From JAHEDT01 sp963825615 (GTDB taxonomy: Bacteria; Desulfobacterota; Desulfuromonadia; Desulfuromonadales; BM103), in NCBI GenBank assembly GCA_963825615.1, contig CAWGTV010000006.1:372001-436000 (forward strand): a DNA stretch of 64,000 nt, read 5' to 3'. This document shows positions 26,951-35,598 of this stretch, one piece after another (the first letter of the stretch is position 1; each line of letters starts with the position of its first letter). Below the pieces are notes generated by a model. The model saw only the letters and a program-made list of their open reading frames with translations, had not been told where the DNA came from and did not search any database. A program made the position numbers and the translations under genes.

Positions 26951-29100
26951 GCACCTTTCACTTTTGCATACAACGTCGCATCCGATTTCGGCAGCCTGAT
27001 AGTAAATTGGGCGCCATCCTTGATGTTCTTTGCCGAGAGGACCCCGCTCATTTCTTTTTCCACTATGATTTTAGCCATATAGAGTCCTATACCGGCACCG
27101 GACAGGGTCCCCTTGGTGGTAAAATAGGGGTCGAAAATCTTGGCCAGCAATTGTTTCGGAATGCCACGGCCATGATCCTTGACGCGGATGATGACTTCGC
27201 CGCCATGACTAGCAACCTCGATGTCGATCAGGCGCAGGGTACTTTCCGCCTCCTCCTGGAGCCGTTCTTCGATGGCGTCCCTGGCATTGGCCAGGATGTT
27301 GACCAGGACGTGCACAAACTCGCTCTGATAGCCGTTCACAATCAAAGGGCCCTTGATGTCATCATACTTGATTTTCAGGTCGATTTCGCTCTGTTTCAAC
27401 TGGGCCTGCATCAATTTAACGGCGCTGCTGACCGCCTCGATGACGTCGAAAGGCACCTTGTTCTTGCTTGGCCGGAAGAAGTGCCGGAAATCATCGATGG
27501 TTTTCGACATGAACTGGATCTGCGAGTCCGCCTCGGCGGTCAGCTTCTCCACGAAGTCCTTGTTAATACGGTTGTTGTGATAGGCGGCCTGCAGGCTGGC
27601 GATATAGGTAGAGAGGGTGTTCAGAGGCTGGCGCCACTGGTGGGCGATGGCGCCGAGCATCTCCCCCATGGCCGCCATTTTCTGGGCCTGCCGGAGCTGT
27701 TTTTCAGCATTGACGCGCTTCGAGATGTCGCGAATGCTCGACAGGGTCAGGTCCTGATTGTCGAGATGGAGGATCTTCAGGCCGACTTCGGCGGCAAACT
27801 CCGTCCCGTCGGCACGCAGGAAGGTCCACTCGAAAAAATGCTGTTCTCCGGCATTGGCGATGTCCACAATTTTTTGCGCCAACTCCCGGCTTTCACGTCC
27901 GTTGGGCTGAAACTCCGGCGAGAAATCGAGCATATTCTTGCCGACCACCTCCGCTCGCGGAAAGCCGAACATCTCCAGGGCCTTTTCATTGCACTCAACG
28001 TACTGCAGCCCTTTGCTGAGAAGGATCGCGTCATTCGCCACGTTGAAGAGCGTCTGGTAATAGGTTTCCACTTCCTTGCGCTTGCTGATGTTCCAGCGCA
28101 AGTCCTCGCTGATGCCGGTCAGCTCTTCCTTGTGCTGCTGCACCGTCGACTCGAATCGCCGGTTGAAAACGAACAGGATCAACACGCTGCTGACGCCGCC
28201 GACCAGAGTCACCAGAGCAAGCACGCCGAGGACCACCAGCACCTTCTCGACGGCCAGCAGGGCGGTGGTCTTGCGTGTCAGATCATATGCCTCCAGCCTG
28301 GGGATGGTGGTACAGAGGAACCAGTCGGTGTTGACGATCTTCTTGTAGGCCAGGATATAATCCGCGCCGTTCTGCTGGTCCCGGTAGGCAATCGCCCCGG
28401 AGGCAGACTGATGCAAGCGATCGAGTTCCTTGGACAAGTCAGGCTCGGTCTCCTGCAACTTCATCTTCATGACATAATCCTGGTTCGGATGCACCAGAAT
28501 GGTGCCGTCCTCCTCGATGATAAAAGCATAGCCAGATTCGCCCACCTTGACGCTCATCAGGTTATCCACCAGCGTATCGAGCACGGTATCGGCGCTCATC
28601 ACACCGATAAATTGGCCATCGACGTGAAGAGGGGTCACCAGCGCAATGACCAGCTCCATAGTCGTGAGGTCGATATAGGGCCTGGTAAAAGAGGTATGCT
28701 GTGCTTCCACGGCACGCTGGTACCAGGGGCGGACCCGGGGATCATAGCCTGGCGGCGGCGTCCACTCGGCACCGTCGATCAGCGTACCGTTAAGCAGCCC
28801 GATATAGACATCGCTGAAATGCCCGGCCTTCATCGCCATTTTCAGCATATCCATGGTTTCCGGGTTATCACCGATGTTGTGGAGGGGAACAGAGGCCGCC
28901 GTGGCATCGAGGATCTTCATCTGCTGACTCAACCACAACTCCGTGGTTTTGCTCACGTCCGTAGTGATTGCCAGCTGGTGGTCGACGATGGTTTCCTCGA
29001 TAATGAGCTGGGTGCTGCGATAGGTGATGCCGACCACGATCAGGATCGTCGCAGACAGGACCGCCATGGTAATCAAGGTGTTTTTGGTCTTCAAGTTCAT
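26947..29100 (-). CDS. Sensor histidine kinase with an amino-acid-type dCache domain
   Basis: A 717-residue membrane kinase. A transmembrane helix at residues 8-26 is followed by a periplasmic dCache domain to about residue 265, a second membrane helix near 280-305, a PAS domain (FNVANDAILLSKGLQYVECNEKALEMFG) and a kinase core with the H-box AIAHQWRQPLNTLS, N-box LANARDAIE and G-boxes DHGRGIP and GAGIGLYMAK. The dCache_1AA ligand motif is complete: Y119, R124, W126, Y127 and D171, with the published spacing. I therefore predict direct sensing of a free amino acid. The start is the ATG at 29100; an extension to 29175 is possible. Confidence 0.93.
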   Translation of the reverse strand: MNLKTKNTLITMAVLSATILIVVGITYRSTQLIIEETIVDHQLAITTDVSKTTELWLSQQMKILDATAASVPLHNIGDNPETMDMLKMAMKAGHFSDVYIGLLNGTLIDGAEWTPPPGYDPRVRPWYQRAVEAQHTSFTRPYIDLTTMELVIALVTPLHVDGQFIGVMSADTVLDTLVDNLMSVKVGESGYAFIIEEDGTILVHPNQDYVMKMKLQETEPDLSKELDRLHQSASGAIAYRDQQNGADYILAYKKIVNTDWFLCTTIPRLEAYDLTRKTTALLAVEKVLVVLGVLALVTLVGGVSSVLILFVFNRRFESTVQQHKEELTGISEDLRWNISKRKEVETYYQTLFNVANDAILLSKGLQYVECNEKALEMFGFPRAEVVGKNMLDFSPEFQPNGRESRELAQKIVDIANAGEQHFFEWTFLRADGTEFAAEVGLKILHLDNQDLTLSSIRDISKRVNAEKQLRQAQKMAAMGEMLGAIAHQWRQPLNTLSTYIASLQAAYHNNRINKDFVEKLTAEADSQIQFMSKTIDDFRHFFRPSKNKVPFDVIEAVSSAVKLMQAQLKQSEIDLKIKYDDIKGPLIVNGYQSEFVHVLVNILANARDAIEERLQEEAESTLRLIDIEVASHGGEVIIRVKDHGRGIPKQLLAKIFDPYFTTKGTLSGAGIGLYMAKIIVEKEMSGVLSAKNIKDGAQFTIRLPKSDATLYAKVKGA

Positions 29101-29368
29101 GCGCGCTGTGGACCCCTGGAGAGAATCTGCATGGAATAACAGCAATAAGCTTGCCACAATGTTCTGTAAAACCAAAGCGCGAAGTCGATACGGGCGACAG
29201 CCTTCAAGATGACACTGTCGGTACTTTGCTATAATTGCTTACTTGGTGTGCGAAAAGTGTCCATTTGAGACTGGTCTGCCGTAACAAGTTCGGAAGAGCC
29301 TTCTGTTGCATGTACCAGAACTGATCAGATGGCCCTCAAAGCGTGAGTAAATGGAAAAGGAGTCTGTC

Positions 29369-29596
29369 ATGTCAGAGGCTATCGAAATAAAGATCATCAT
29401 CGACCCGTCACTTGTCGAGTATTTCGAGGACGGTATGCGCAAGCAGCACATCGACCTGAGCACGGCTGAGGAGATGACCGGCTTTCTGGCCATGATCCTC
29501 AACGACTCGATGTATCCGATTGCGTCGAGCGTGAGTGACACACAGGAGATTCACCTCAACTACCGGCCGCGGGCATTCGCTGACCCGATTTTCTAA
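29369..29596 (+). CDS. Small hypothetical protein
   Basis: A 75-residue acidic protein, not recognised. The start is supported by AAAAGGAG 7 bp upstream. It contains KIIIDPSLVEYFEDGM and a TAEEMTGFLAMILNDSMYPIASS helix, no Cys pairs and no membrane segment. It stands alone between the kinase (divergent) and a repeat-rich gap. Confidence 0.5.
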   Translation: MSEAIEIKIIIDPSLVEYFEDGMRKQHIDLSTAEEMTGFLAMILNDSMYPIASSVSDTQEIHLNYRPRAFADPIF

Positions 29597-30042
29597 GGGT
29601 TGGTGGTGATACCGTTTAAGTAATAAGGAATGCGCGCACATAGATTTTAAATCTGTCGACTTAGCCTCTGGTGCTTTTAAAAGTTGCTTTTGACTTTCCT
29701 CCCCCCGTTGCCGCCGCCGGAGCGGCGTAAAGCTTTTGCGAAAAAGCCGGACAAACTGTCTGAGCGCAGCGAGTTTTTGTCCGGCCGCAAAAGCTCTGCG
29801 CTGCGGAGGGGACCCGCGCAGCGGGCAAGGCATTGGGGGGCCCTTTTTCTGCTTACTCATTTTTAGGCAAGCAAAAAGAGTAATGCGGCGTCAGGGGACT
29901 CAACCCCTGGATTTTGACCTTTAACGCTTAAATGAAATGCTTGCCGGTCCCGGGCAGAGGGCCTCGGAACAAAACCCCGTGACATCCTTTCCCCGCACCA
30001 GAAGAGCCGTCCAGAGGAAGAAACAGCTAGACATGGTTGACC
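29597..30042. other. Gene-poor gap with palindromic repeat
   Basis: No convincing coding frame. The long minus-strand open frame through 29408-29860 (Arg/Gln rich) looks like the spurious translation typical of such palindromic repeats. The central part holds the nested hairpin at 29731-29795 and further GC-rich inverted repeats. The right end leads into the arsR control region. Confidence 0.6.
29731..29795. repeat. Nested palindromic repeat (REP-like)
   Basis: Two stacked stems: AGCTTTTGCG with CGCAAAAGCT (outer) and GCCGGACAAA with TTTGTCCGGC (inner). A GAGCGCAGCGAG centre closes the structure. It is probably one copy of a dispersed repetitive extragenic palindrome; copy number needs the genome. 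Confidence 0.65.
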
Positions 30043-30062
30043 ATATCCGCAAAGGCGGATAT
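30043..30062. promoter_or_regulatory. ArsR operator upstream of arsR
   Basis: ATATCCGC-AAAG-GCGGATAT, an 8-bp inverted repeat, ends 10 bp before the arsR start codon. The same ATCCGC/GCGGAT half-sites recur at 30435-30450, which supports a shared regulator. Confidence 0.7.
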
Positions 30063-30071
30063 ATTTGCAGT

Positions 30072-30416
30072 ATGAAGAATGAAGCCAGAACCTTCAAGGC
30101 CCTCGCCGACGAAACCCGGCTGCGCATCCTGGTGCTGCTGCTCGAGGGAGAGCTCTGCGTCTGCGAACTGATTGCCGCCCTGGAGCTGCCGCAATCGACC
30201 GTCTCACGGCACCTGGCTTACCTGAAGAATACCGACTGGCTCGAGGATCGCCGCCAGGGGGTCTGGATGTATTATCGACTCAACCACGCAACCGACCGCC
30301 TGCGCGCCGCGCTGACCGGCACCCTGGATCAACATCTCACCGACAACCCGCGGATCAGGCAGGCCTTCGACCGGCTCGAGACCTTCCGCCGCGAGCACCT
30401 GCAAAAAGGCGCTTGA
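30072..30416 (+). CDS. arsR: ArsR-family arsenic-responsive repressor
   Basis: A 114-residue winged-helix repressor. The metal site is ELCVCELIAAL, the classic ArsR pair of vicinal Cys, followed by the recognition helix QSTVSRHLAYLKN. It should dissociate from its operator when As(III) binds. I use the ATG at 30072 immediately after the operator; an ATG at 30033 would place the operator inside the gene. It heads the arsR-arsC-acr3 cluster. Confidence 0.93.
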   Translation: MKNEARTFKALADETRLRILVLLLEGELCVCELIAALELPQSTVSRHLAYLKNTDWLEDRRQGVWMYYRLNHATDRLRAALTGTLDQHLTDNPRIRQAFDRLETFRREHLQKGA

Positions 30417-30434
30417 TTTTTTTGCCCGTAGAAC

Positions 30435-30450
30435 ATCCGCATATGCGGAT
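30435..30450. promoter_or_regulatory. ArsR operator upstream of arsC
   Basis: ATCCGCATATGCGGAT is a perfect 16-bp palindrome in the 51-bp gap between arsR and arsC. It shares half-sites with the arsR operator at 30043-30062. Confidence 0.7.
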
Positions 30451-30467
30451 AAAAGGAGCTGTAGATC

Positions 30468-30899
30468 ATGGCCAAAGCGAAGCGCGTTCTCTTCCTCTGC
30501 ACCGGCAACTCCTGCCGCAGCCAGATGGCTGACGGCATCGTCAACCACGATTTCGCCGGCCGGATCGAGGCCTTCTCCGCGGGCACCGAACCGCACGGGC
30601 TCAACCCGAAGGCCGTGCAGGTCATGGGCGAGATCGGTATCGACATCTCGGCCAACAGCTCGGACCACGTGAGCCTCTACGAGGGACAGGCTTTCGATTA
30701 CGTGATCTCGCTTTGCGGTGACGCCGACCAGAAATGCCCGACCTTCTTCGGCGGCATGAAGCGCCTGCACATCCCCTTCGACGATCCGCCCCGGGCCACT
30801 GGCAGCACCGAGGAGGTCATCGCCGTCTATCGCCGGGTCCGTGACGAGATCCGTACGCAGATGAACCGCTTGTTCAGGCAAGAGCTGGGAGATTCCTGA
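30468..30899 (+). CDS. arsC: Arsenate reductase, thioredoxin-coupled type
   Basis: A 143-residue low-molecular-weight phosphatase-fold reductase that converts arsenate to arsenite. The P-loop CTGNSCR has the nucleophilic Cys, and the resolving Cys pair is in SLCGDADQKCP, which marks the thioredoxin-dependent class (pI258/Bacillus type). AAAAGGAG lies upstream. The stop is followed by the acr3 ATG within 2 bp. Confidence 0.95.
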   Translation: MAKAKRVLFLCTGNSCRSQMADGIVNHDFAGRIEAFSAGTEPHGLNPKAVQVMGEIGIDISANSSDHVSLYEGQAFDYVISLCGDADQKCPTFFGGMKRLHIPFDDPPRATGSTEEVIAVYRRVRDEIRTQMNRLFRQELGDS

Positions 30900-30900
30900 G

Positions 30901-31968
30901 ATGGAGCACGGGCTGACCAAAAAACTCTCTTTCCTCGACCGCTACCTGACCCTGTGGATCTTCCTCGCCATGGTCATCGGCGTCGGCACCGGCTGGCTGT
31001 TCCCCGGCGTCAAGGATGTGGTCGACGCCTTCTCCGTCGGCACCACCAACATCCCGATCGCCATCGGCCTGATCCTGATGATGTACCCGCCGCTGGCCAA
31101 GGTGCACTACGAGGAGTTGGGGGAAGTCTTTCAGAACAAGAAAATTCTCGGCATCTCGCTGCTGCAGAACTGGGTGATCGGCCCGGTCCTGATGTTCATC
31201 CTGGCCATCGTTTTCCTGCACGGTTACCCGGAATACATGGTCGGACTGATCATGATCGGCCTGGCCCGCTGCATCGCCATGGTCATCGTCTGGAACGAAC
31301 TGGCCAGAGGCAACACCGAGTACTGTGCCGGCCTGGTCGCTTTTAACTCGGTCTTTCAGGTGCTCTTCTACTCGGTCTATGCCTGGTTCTTCGTCACCGT
31401 GCTGCCGCCGCTGTTCGGCCTGCAGGGAGCTGTCGTCGAGGTCTCCATCGGCCAGATCGCCGAGAGCGTCGCCATCTATCTCGGCATCCCCTTCGTCGCC
31501 GGCATAATCACCCGCTTTGTGCTCTTGAAAAGCCGTGGCCGCGACTGGTACGAGCAGAAATTCATCCCAAGGATCAGCCCGATCACGCTATTGGCGCTGC
31601 TCTTCACCATCGTCGTCATGTTCAGCCTCAAGGGGGAGCTGATCGTCACCATCCCCTTCGACGTGGTCCGCATTGCCATTCCTCTGCTGATCTATTTCGT
31701 CGTCATGTTCCTGGTCAGCTTCTGGATGGGGGTCAAGGTCGGGGCGGACTACTCGAAAACCGCCACCGTGGCCTTCACCGCCTCCGGCAACAACTTCGAG
31801 CTGGCCATCGCCGTCGCCGTCGCGGTCTTCGGGCTGGATTCGGCGGTGGCCTTTACCGCGGTGATCGGTCCGCTGGTCGAGGTGCCCGCGCTGATCGCAT
31901 TGGTGAATGTCGCTTTCTGGCTGCAAAAAAAATATTTTGGTGAAGCGTTGCCGTCAGGGACGAGGTAA
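30901..31968 (+). CDS. acr3: Arsenite efflux permease, ACR3 family
   Basis: A 355-residue integral membrane protein with ten hydrophobic segments. The Acr3 signature GLARCIAMVIVWNELARGNTEYC holds the essential Cys; ASGNNFELAIAVAV follows in the second half. It exports As(III) made by ArsC. It is adjacent to arsC, so expression is likely coupled. A remnant of a similar C-terminus is found at 33955-34028. Confidence 0.95.
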   Translation: MEHGLTKKLSFLDRYLTLWIFLAMVIGVGTGWLFPGVKDVVDAFSVGTTNIPIAIGLILMMYPPLAKVHYEELGEVFQNKKILGISLLQNWVIGPVLMFILAIVFLHGYPEYMVGLIMIGLARCIAMVIVWNELARGNTEYCAGLVAFNSVFQVLFYSVYAWFFVTVLPPLFGLQGAVVEVSIGQIAESVAIYLGIPFVAGIITRFVLLKSRGRDWYEQKFIPRISPITLLALLFTIVVMFSLKGELIVTIPFDVVRIAIPLLIYFVVMFLVSFWMGVKVGADYSKTATVAFTASGNNFELAIAVAVAVFGLDSAVAFTAVIGPLVEVPALIALVNVAFWLQKKYFGEALPSGTR

Positions 31969-32222
31969 CATTTCCGACAACCATCAACCGTGAGTTGCCT
32001 CGGCAGCGGCACCGCGGTCCCGCTTTATTCTCACCCAAATCATTCAGGCTCTGTTGGGGATCTGTGTTGATGGATCACTTATTGAATTGTCATTACTGAC
32101 CCCTCGATTCCGCCCCCAAAGCCTGTCAGGCTTGACATCACAGGAAAAGACCAATAGATTGCGGCTCACTGCATTGGGTGACTTAATCCGTTTCAAAAAC
32201 CCACGTCTCAGGGGCGAACTAC
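31969..32222. other. Non-coding gap between acr3 and the Na/Pi symporter
   Basis: No gene recognised. A minus-strand open frame (32044-32235) has no ribosome site or recognisable domain. The stretch contains GCCTGTCAGGC, a short palindrome at about 32120, and may hold the symporter promoter. Confidence 0.4.
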
Positions 32223-33908
32223 ATGATCGATCCATTCACAATGGGCTACACCGCCATCGGCGGACTCGGCATCTTTATCCTCGGCATGAAGTACCTCTCC
32301 GACAGTCTGCAGTCGCTATCGGGGGGGCTGATCCGCAAAGCGATCTCATCTGTGACCAGCAACCGCTTCCTGGCCGTCATTGTCGGTCTGGTGGTCACCT
32401 GCTTCGTGCAGTCTTCGTCAATTACCACGGTCATGGTGGTCGGTCTGACCAACGCTGGCCTGATGCAACTGACCCAGGCAATCGGGGTCATCCTCGGTGC
32501 CAACATCGGCACCACCATCACTGGATGGATTCTGGCGGTTAAGATCGGCAAATACGGTCTGCTGTTGGTCGCCCTCGGCATCTTTCCGATGCTCTTTTCC
32601 AAGAACGACCGGATTTCGGCGATCGCCAAGGTCATGGTCGCCCTGGGCCTGATCTTCTTCGGCCTGGAGATCATGAGCGATGCCTTCAAACCGCTGCGTA
32701 AAGACGAAGGCTTCATGCAGCTGATGCTCTCCCTCGACGCCCAGTCGCTGCTGAGTATCCTCGGTTGTGTTGCCATCGGGTGTGCCATGACCATGGTCAT
32801 CCAGAGCAGCTCGGCAATGCTCGGCATTACCATCGCCCTTGCTTTAACCGGCGCCATCCCGCTGTATACGGCCGTAGCCCTGGTAATGGGTGAGAACATC
32901 GGCACCACCATCACCGCCCAGTTCGCCGCGATCGGAGGGAGCGTCGCGGCCCGGCGTGCGGCAATGGCCCACACCGTATTCAATGTCCTGGGGGTCTTCA
33001 TCATTGTTTCCATCTTCTCGACCTACGTCGACCTGATCGAAAAATTCGTCCCCGGTCTATCCAGCTTTGTCGATGCCGACGGCAATCGTCCCTACATTGC
33101 CGCGCACATCGCCATGGCGCATACCTTCTTCAACGTCACAGCGACACTGGTGATGCTGCCGTTTCTCAACTATCTGGCCAAACTGGTCAGCAAAATGGTG
33201 CCGGAGAAAGCGGGGGCTGAAAAAGGCGCTTTCAAGTACATCGGTGCTCCCGGCACCATGCCCGTGGCGATGGGCGTTTCGATGGTTTTCGAAGAGCTCA
33301 AGCGGATGCAGGGGTGTGTTCGCGAAGCCCTGACCAATACCGAGAGCTTTCTGCAGCGTGACACCAAAGGGCGTGACCGCATCTATCGCAAGGTGAAGGA
33401 GCTCGAAGATCAAACCGATGTCATGCAGCACGAGATCACGACCTTCACCGTCACCCTCATGCAGGCAGGGGGCGCCAGCAAGGAGCAATCGGATCGGGCC
33501 TACAGCTACGTGCGTGCCGCAGACGAGCTTGAGTCGATTGCCGACTATGCTGCCGCCATCTGTTCGTACATGAAACGCCTCGACAAGCACGAGCTTGATT
33601 ACAGCGCCGACGGTTGGGCCGACCTGCGCAACTTTCACACCGAGGTGTTCAACTTTTTCACCCAGGTCTGCCATGCCTTCAACGACGAGGATGTGAGCAG
33701 CACGCGCAAGATCTACAACGAGGCCACCCGGCTCAACGACCTGGCCGACCAAGTCCGAAAAGCGCACCTCGACCGCATGAAGGAGGGTTCCTGCGGCGCG
33801 CTGCCCGCCCTGACCTTCAGCGACATGGCCGTTGCCCTGAGACGGATCAAGAACCATACGGTCAACTTGCACGAGGCTCTCTTCCACGAGATTTCTTCAA
33901 CTGCCTGA
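32223..33908 (+). CDS. Na+/phosphate symporter (NptA/PNaS family) with PhoU-like tail
   Basis: A 561-residue membrane protein. Two inverted Na_Pi_cotrans repeats each carry the QSSS motif (FVQSSSITTVMVVG and VIQSSSAMLGITIALA) and a G(A/E)NIGTTIT motif. Residues about 345-560 form a PhoU-like helical domain in the cytoplasm. Next to the ars genes it may import phosphate selectively over arsenate; this is inferred from neighbourhood. No PHO box was seen in the 250 bp upstream. Confidence 0.9.
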   Translation: MIDPFTMGYTAIGGLGIFILGMKYLSDSLQSLSGGLIRKAISSVTSNRFLAVIVGLVVTCFVQSSSITTVMVVGLTNAGLMQLTQAIGVILGANIGTTITGWILAVKIGKYGLLLVALGIFPMLFSKNDRISAIAKVMVALGLIFFGLEIMSDAFKPLRKDEGFMQLMLSLDAQSLLSILGCVAIGCAMTMVIQSSSAMLGITIALALTGAIPLYTAVALVMGENIGTTITAQFAAIGGSVAARRAAMAHTVFNVLGVFIIVSIFSTYVDLIEKFVPGLSSFVDADGNRPYIAAHIAMAHTFFNVTATLVMLPFLNYLAKLVSKMVPEKAGAEKGAFKYIGAPGTMPVAMGVSMVFEELKRMQGCVREALTNTESFLQRDTKGRDRIYRKVKELEDQTDVMQHEITTFTVTLMQAGGASKEQSDRAYSYVRAADELESIADYAAAICSYMKRLDKHELDYSADGWADLRNFHTEVFNFFTQVCHAFNDEDVSSTRKIYNEATRLNDLADQVRKAHLDRMKEGSCGALPALTFSDMAVALRRIKNHTVNLHEALFHEISSTA

Positions 33909-33954
33909 TTTCAGCACAAGGAAAGATCTCGACTGCAGGAGTGCGACAAGGCTG

Positions 33955-34028
33955 TGGATAAGGTCTCTTTCTGGCTGCAAAAAAGATATTTTGTTGACGA
34001 GTTGTCAAGAGGGGAAGAAACGATTTAA
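33955..34028 (+). pseudogene. Remnant of a second acr3 C-terminus
   Basis: The translation VSFWLQKRYFVDELSRGEE matches the end of the intact Acr3 (VAFWLQKKYFGEALPSGTR) in sequence and position relative to the stop. The DNA is also similar over about 35 bp (CTTTCTGGCTGCAAAAAA). No upstream part of the gene exists here. It is a leftover of a duplicated or rearranged arsenic cluster. Confidence 0.65.
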
Positions 34029-34030
34029 AG

Positions 34031-34396
34031 TTAACTAAGAACGGCCTCCCGTAGCGGACTGAGTTCGCTTTCGACAGTACAACAAAGGGTCTTCAGAGCC
34101 ATGACCCGCGCATAACGCTTGACCATTTGTCACGGTTGCGCCAGTCCTCCTCGGCGATCTTGAGGCGCTTGAACGGAGTTGCCTGCCAGACATCGAAGAA
34201 CCGTGCCTGTTCATCCTTGCTGATGGCCGGCCAGAGCTTGACGACGATGATCCGGTGGCGTATCGGCTATTCCTCGAAGGCATTGATCTCGACGTAGGCA
34301 CGAAACCAGTCGGTATCCCGTCACAGCCCCCTCCACGCGCCCCACCAGTTCGAACTGGGCGTCAAGGGCATGTCCCAGTTCGGCGACTTCAAACAT
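34031..34396 (-). pseudogene. Decayed polyphosphate:AMP phosphotransferase (PPK2 family)
   Basis: Fragments of a PPK2 class II enzyme are found in order but in changing frames. They are an N-terminal MFEVAELGHALDAQ, then YRLVS, an internal AYVEINAFEE ending in TAG, then HRIIVVKLWPAISKDEQARFF and FKRLKIAEEDWRNRDKW, and finally KRYARVMALKTLC. At about 120 codons against roughly 500 in the family, most of the gene, including the Walker A region, is lost. Large deletions and an in-frame stop distinguish this from the doubled-wobble artefact seen elsewhere. Confidence 0.75.
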
Positions 34397-34436
34397 GATG
34401 CCCCCCCGTAGGGCCCTGTCTTTTAACATTTTTGAG

Positions 34437-34898
34437 TCACTTCTTCTTACCGGCTTTCTTGTCTGATTTCTTCTTTTTCTGAGCTTTTTTGGGTTGACCG
34501 TTCTCAGCGTTTTTTTCTTTCTTACTCTTCTTTTTTTTCTTATCCTTCTTGTCCTTGTTGTCTTTCTTGTCTTTCTTGTCCTTTTTTTTCTGCTCTACTT
34601 TGATTGCTTTTTTCTCTTTCTTATCCTTCTTCATCTGGGCACTGGCGATCTTGCCGACCTTCTTCCCAGCAGCCTTTTCCAATCCCGCTTTTTCTTTCTT
34701 GAAGGCTGGGACTCCATTGAGCAGTGTCTTGGCAGCATCAATCACCCGGCTAGCCCGGATTTTGCTGAAACCCCGAACCGCCATGACCGCTCCCAACTTG
34801 GCTCCGGCCAGATCCTCTGTGCAAGTGATTCCATGATCAACCAGCAGTTTTGCCGCTGCCGGGCCAATCCCTTTGACTTCCAGTAGAGATGTAGACAC
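34437..34898 (-). CDS. Helix-hairpin-helix protein with a lysine-rich tail
   Basis: A 153-residue protein. Residues 1-65 form a helix-hairpin-helix pair (LEVKGIGPAAAKLLVDHGI, MAVRGFSKIRASRVIDAAK) expected to bind DNA. Residues 70-153 are almost pure Lys with Asp, Asn and Glu (KKDKKDKKDNKDKKDKKKKK), like a histone H1 or AlgP tail. The start is GTG at 34898, 6 bp after AAAAGGAG. Such tails bind nucleic acid and also polyphosphate. Its place beside the polyphosphate genes makes a nucleoid or granule role attractive, but this is inference. Confidence 0.7.
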   Translation of the reverse strand: MSTSLLEVKGIGPAAAKLLVDHGITCTEDLAGAKLGAVMAVRGFSKIRASRVIDAAKTLLNGVPAFKKEKAGLEKAAGKKVGKIASAQMKKDKKEKKAIKVEQKKKDKKDKKDNKDKKDKKKKKSKKEKNAENGQPKKAQKKKKSDKKAGKKK

Positions 34899-34966
34899 GA
34901 CTGACTCCTTTTCTTGTGTAAAGGTTAGTGCTGCCTGCTACTTTTACGTGTGGTGACCAAGACTGG

Positions 34967-35458
34967 TCAGCTCCTTTTCGGACGGTCATAAAACTGCATG
35001 CGTCCAGACATGCCGCCGACATCCAGCCAGGAAGCCAGCGGGAATTCGAGCCTCACAATTCCACAGGTTACGATATTGTCGATGTGGCAGGGCGCCAGTA
35101 GATTGGCCAACTCCGTCAAGCCCGGGTTATGTCCCACCAGCAAGACATCCTGCCAGTCATCCTTTAGGCCCCTGACCAGGGTTATCAGCGTTTCGCAATC
35201 GGCCTCATAGATGCGCTCGTCCAAAAGGAGTGCATGCTCGTCTAGGTGCAACTCGGCCGCCACCAATTCAGCCGTGTTGCGGGCACGCACGGCAGGACTG
35301 GCGATAATGATATCAGGATTGTGATCGAGAGCGGCCAGTCGCTCGCCCATTAGCGGGGCACTTGCCTTGCCACGCCGGTTCAGCGGCCGGTCAAAATCAT
35401 CCAGGGTCGGATCCTTCCAGGAGGACTTGGCGTGTCGCAAAAGGCTCAGGTATTTCAT
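34967..35458 (-). CDS. sixA: SixA-type phosphohistidine phosphatase
   Basis: A 163-residue histidine phosphatase. The catalytic RHG-like motif reads SLLRHAKSSW; the second His is in LLVGHNPGLTELA, and FDRPLNRRGK is typical of SixA. It removes phosphate from His of phosphotransfer proteins or small phosphoesters. The start at 35458 begins MKYLSLLRH; an upstream in-frame ATG at 35497 is less likely. It is on the same strand as the ppk operon but 140 bp after it. Confidence 0.88.
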   Translation of the reverse strand: MKYLSLLRHAKSSWKDPTLDDFDRPLNRRGKASAPLMGERLAALDHNPDIIIASPAVRARNTAELVAAELHLDEHALLLDERIYEADCETLITLVRGLKDDWQDVLLVGHNPGLTELANLLAPCHIDNIVTCGIVRLEFPLASWLDVGGMSGRMQFYDRPKRS

Positions 35459-35598
35459 GGCGAGTCCCAACTTACCTGCTGACCTGATCGAGGCCACAGT
35501 TTATCGCACTCCCTGTTCATTCTAACACTGTCCCCGAACATGTCATCAAAGCGGGGCATCGATGCGGTCAACCGTGTGTTCATGCGTCTGACTGACAG

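Noticed and set aside
29408..29860. Minus-strand open frame of 150 residues across the repeat
   Set aside because: Arg/Gln-rich translation of palindromic DNA, no ribosome site, overlaps a small gene on the other strand.
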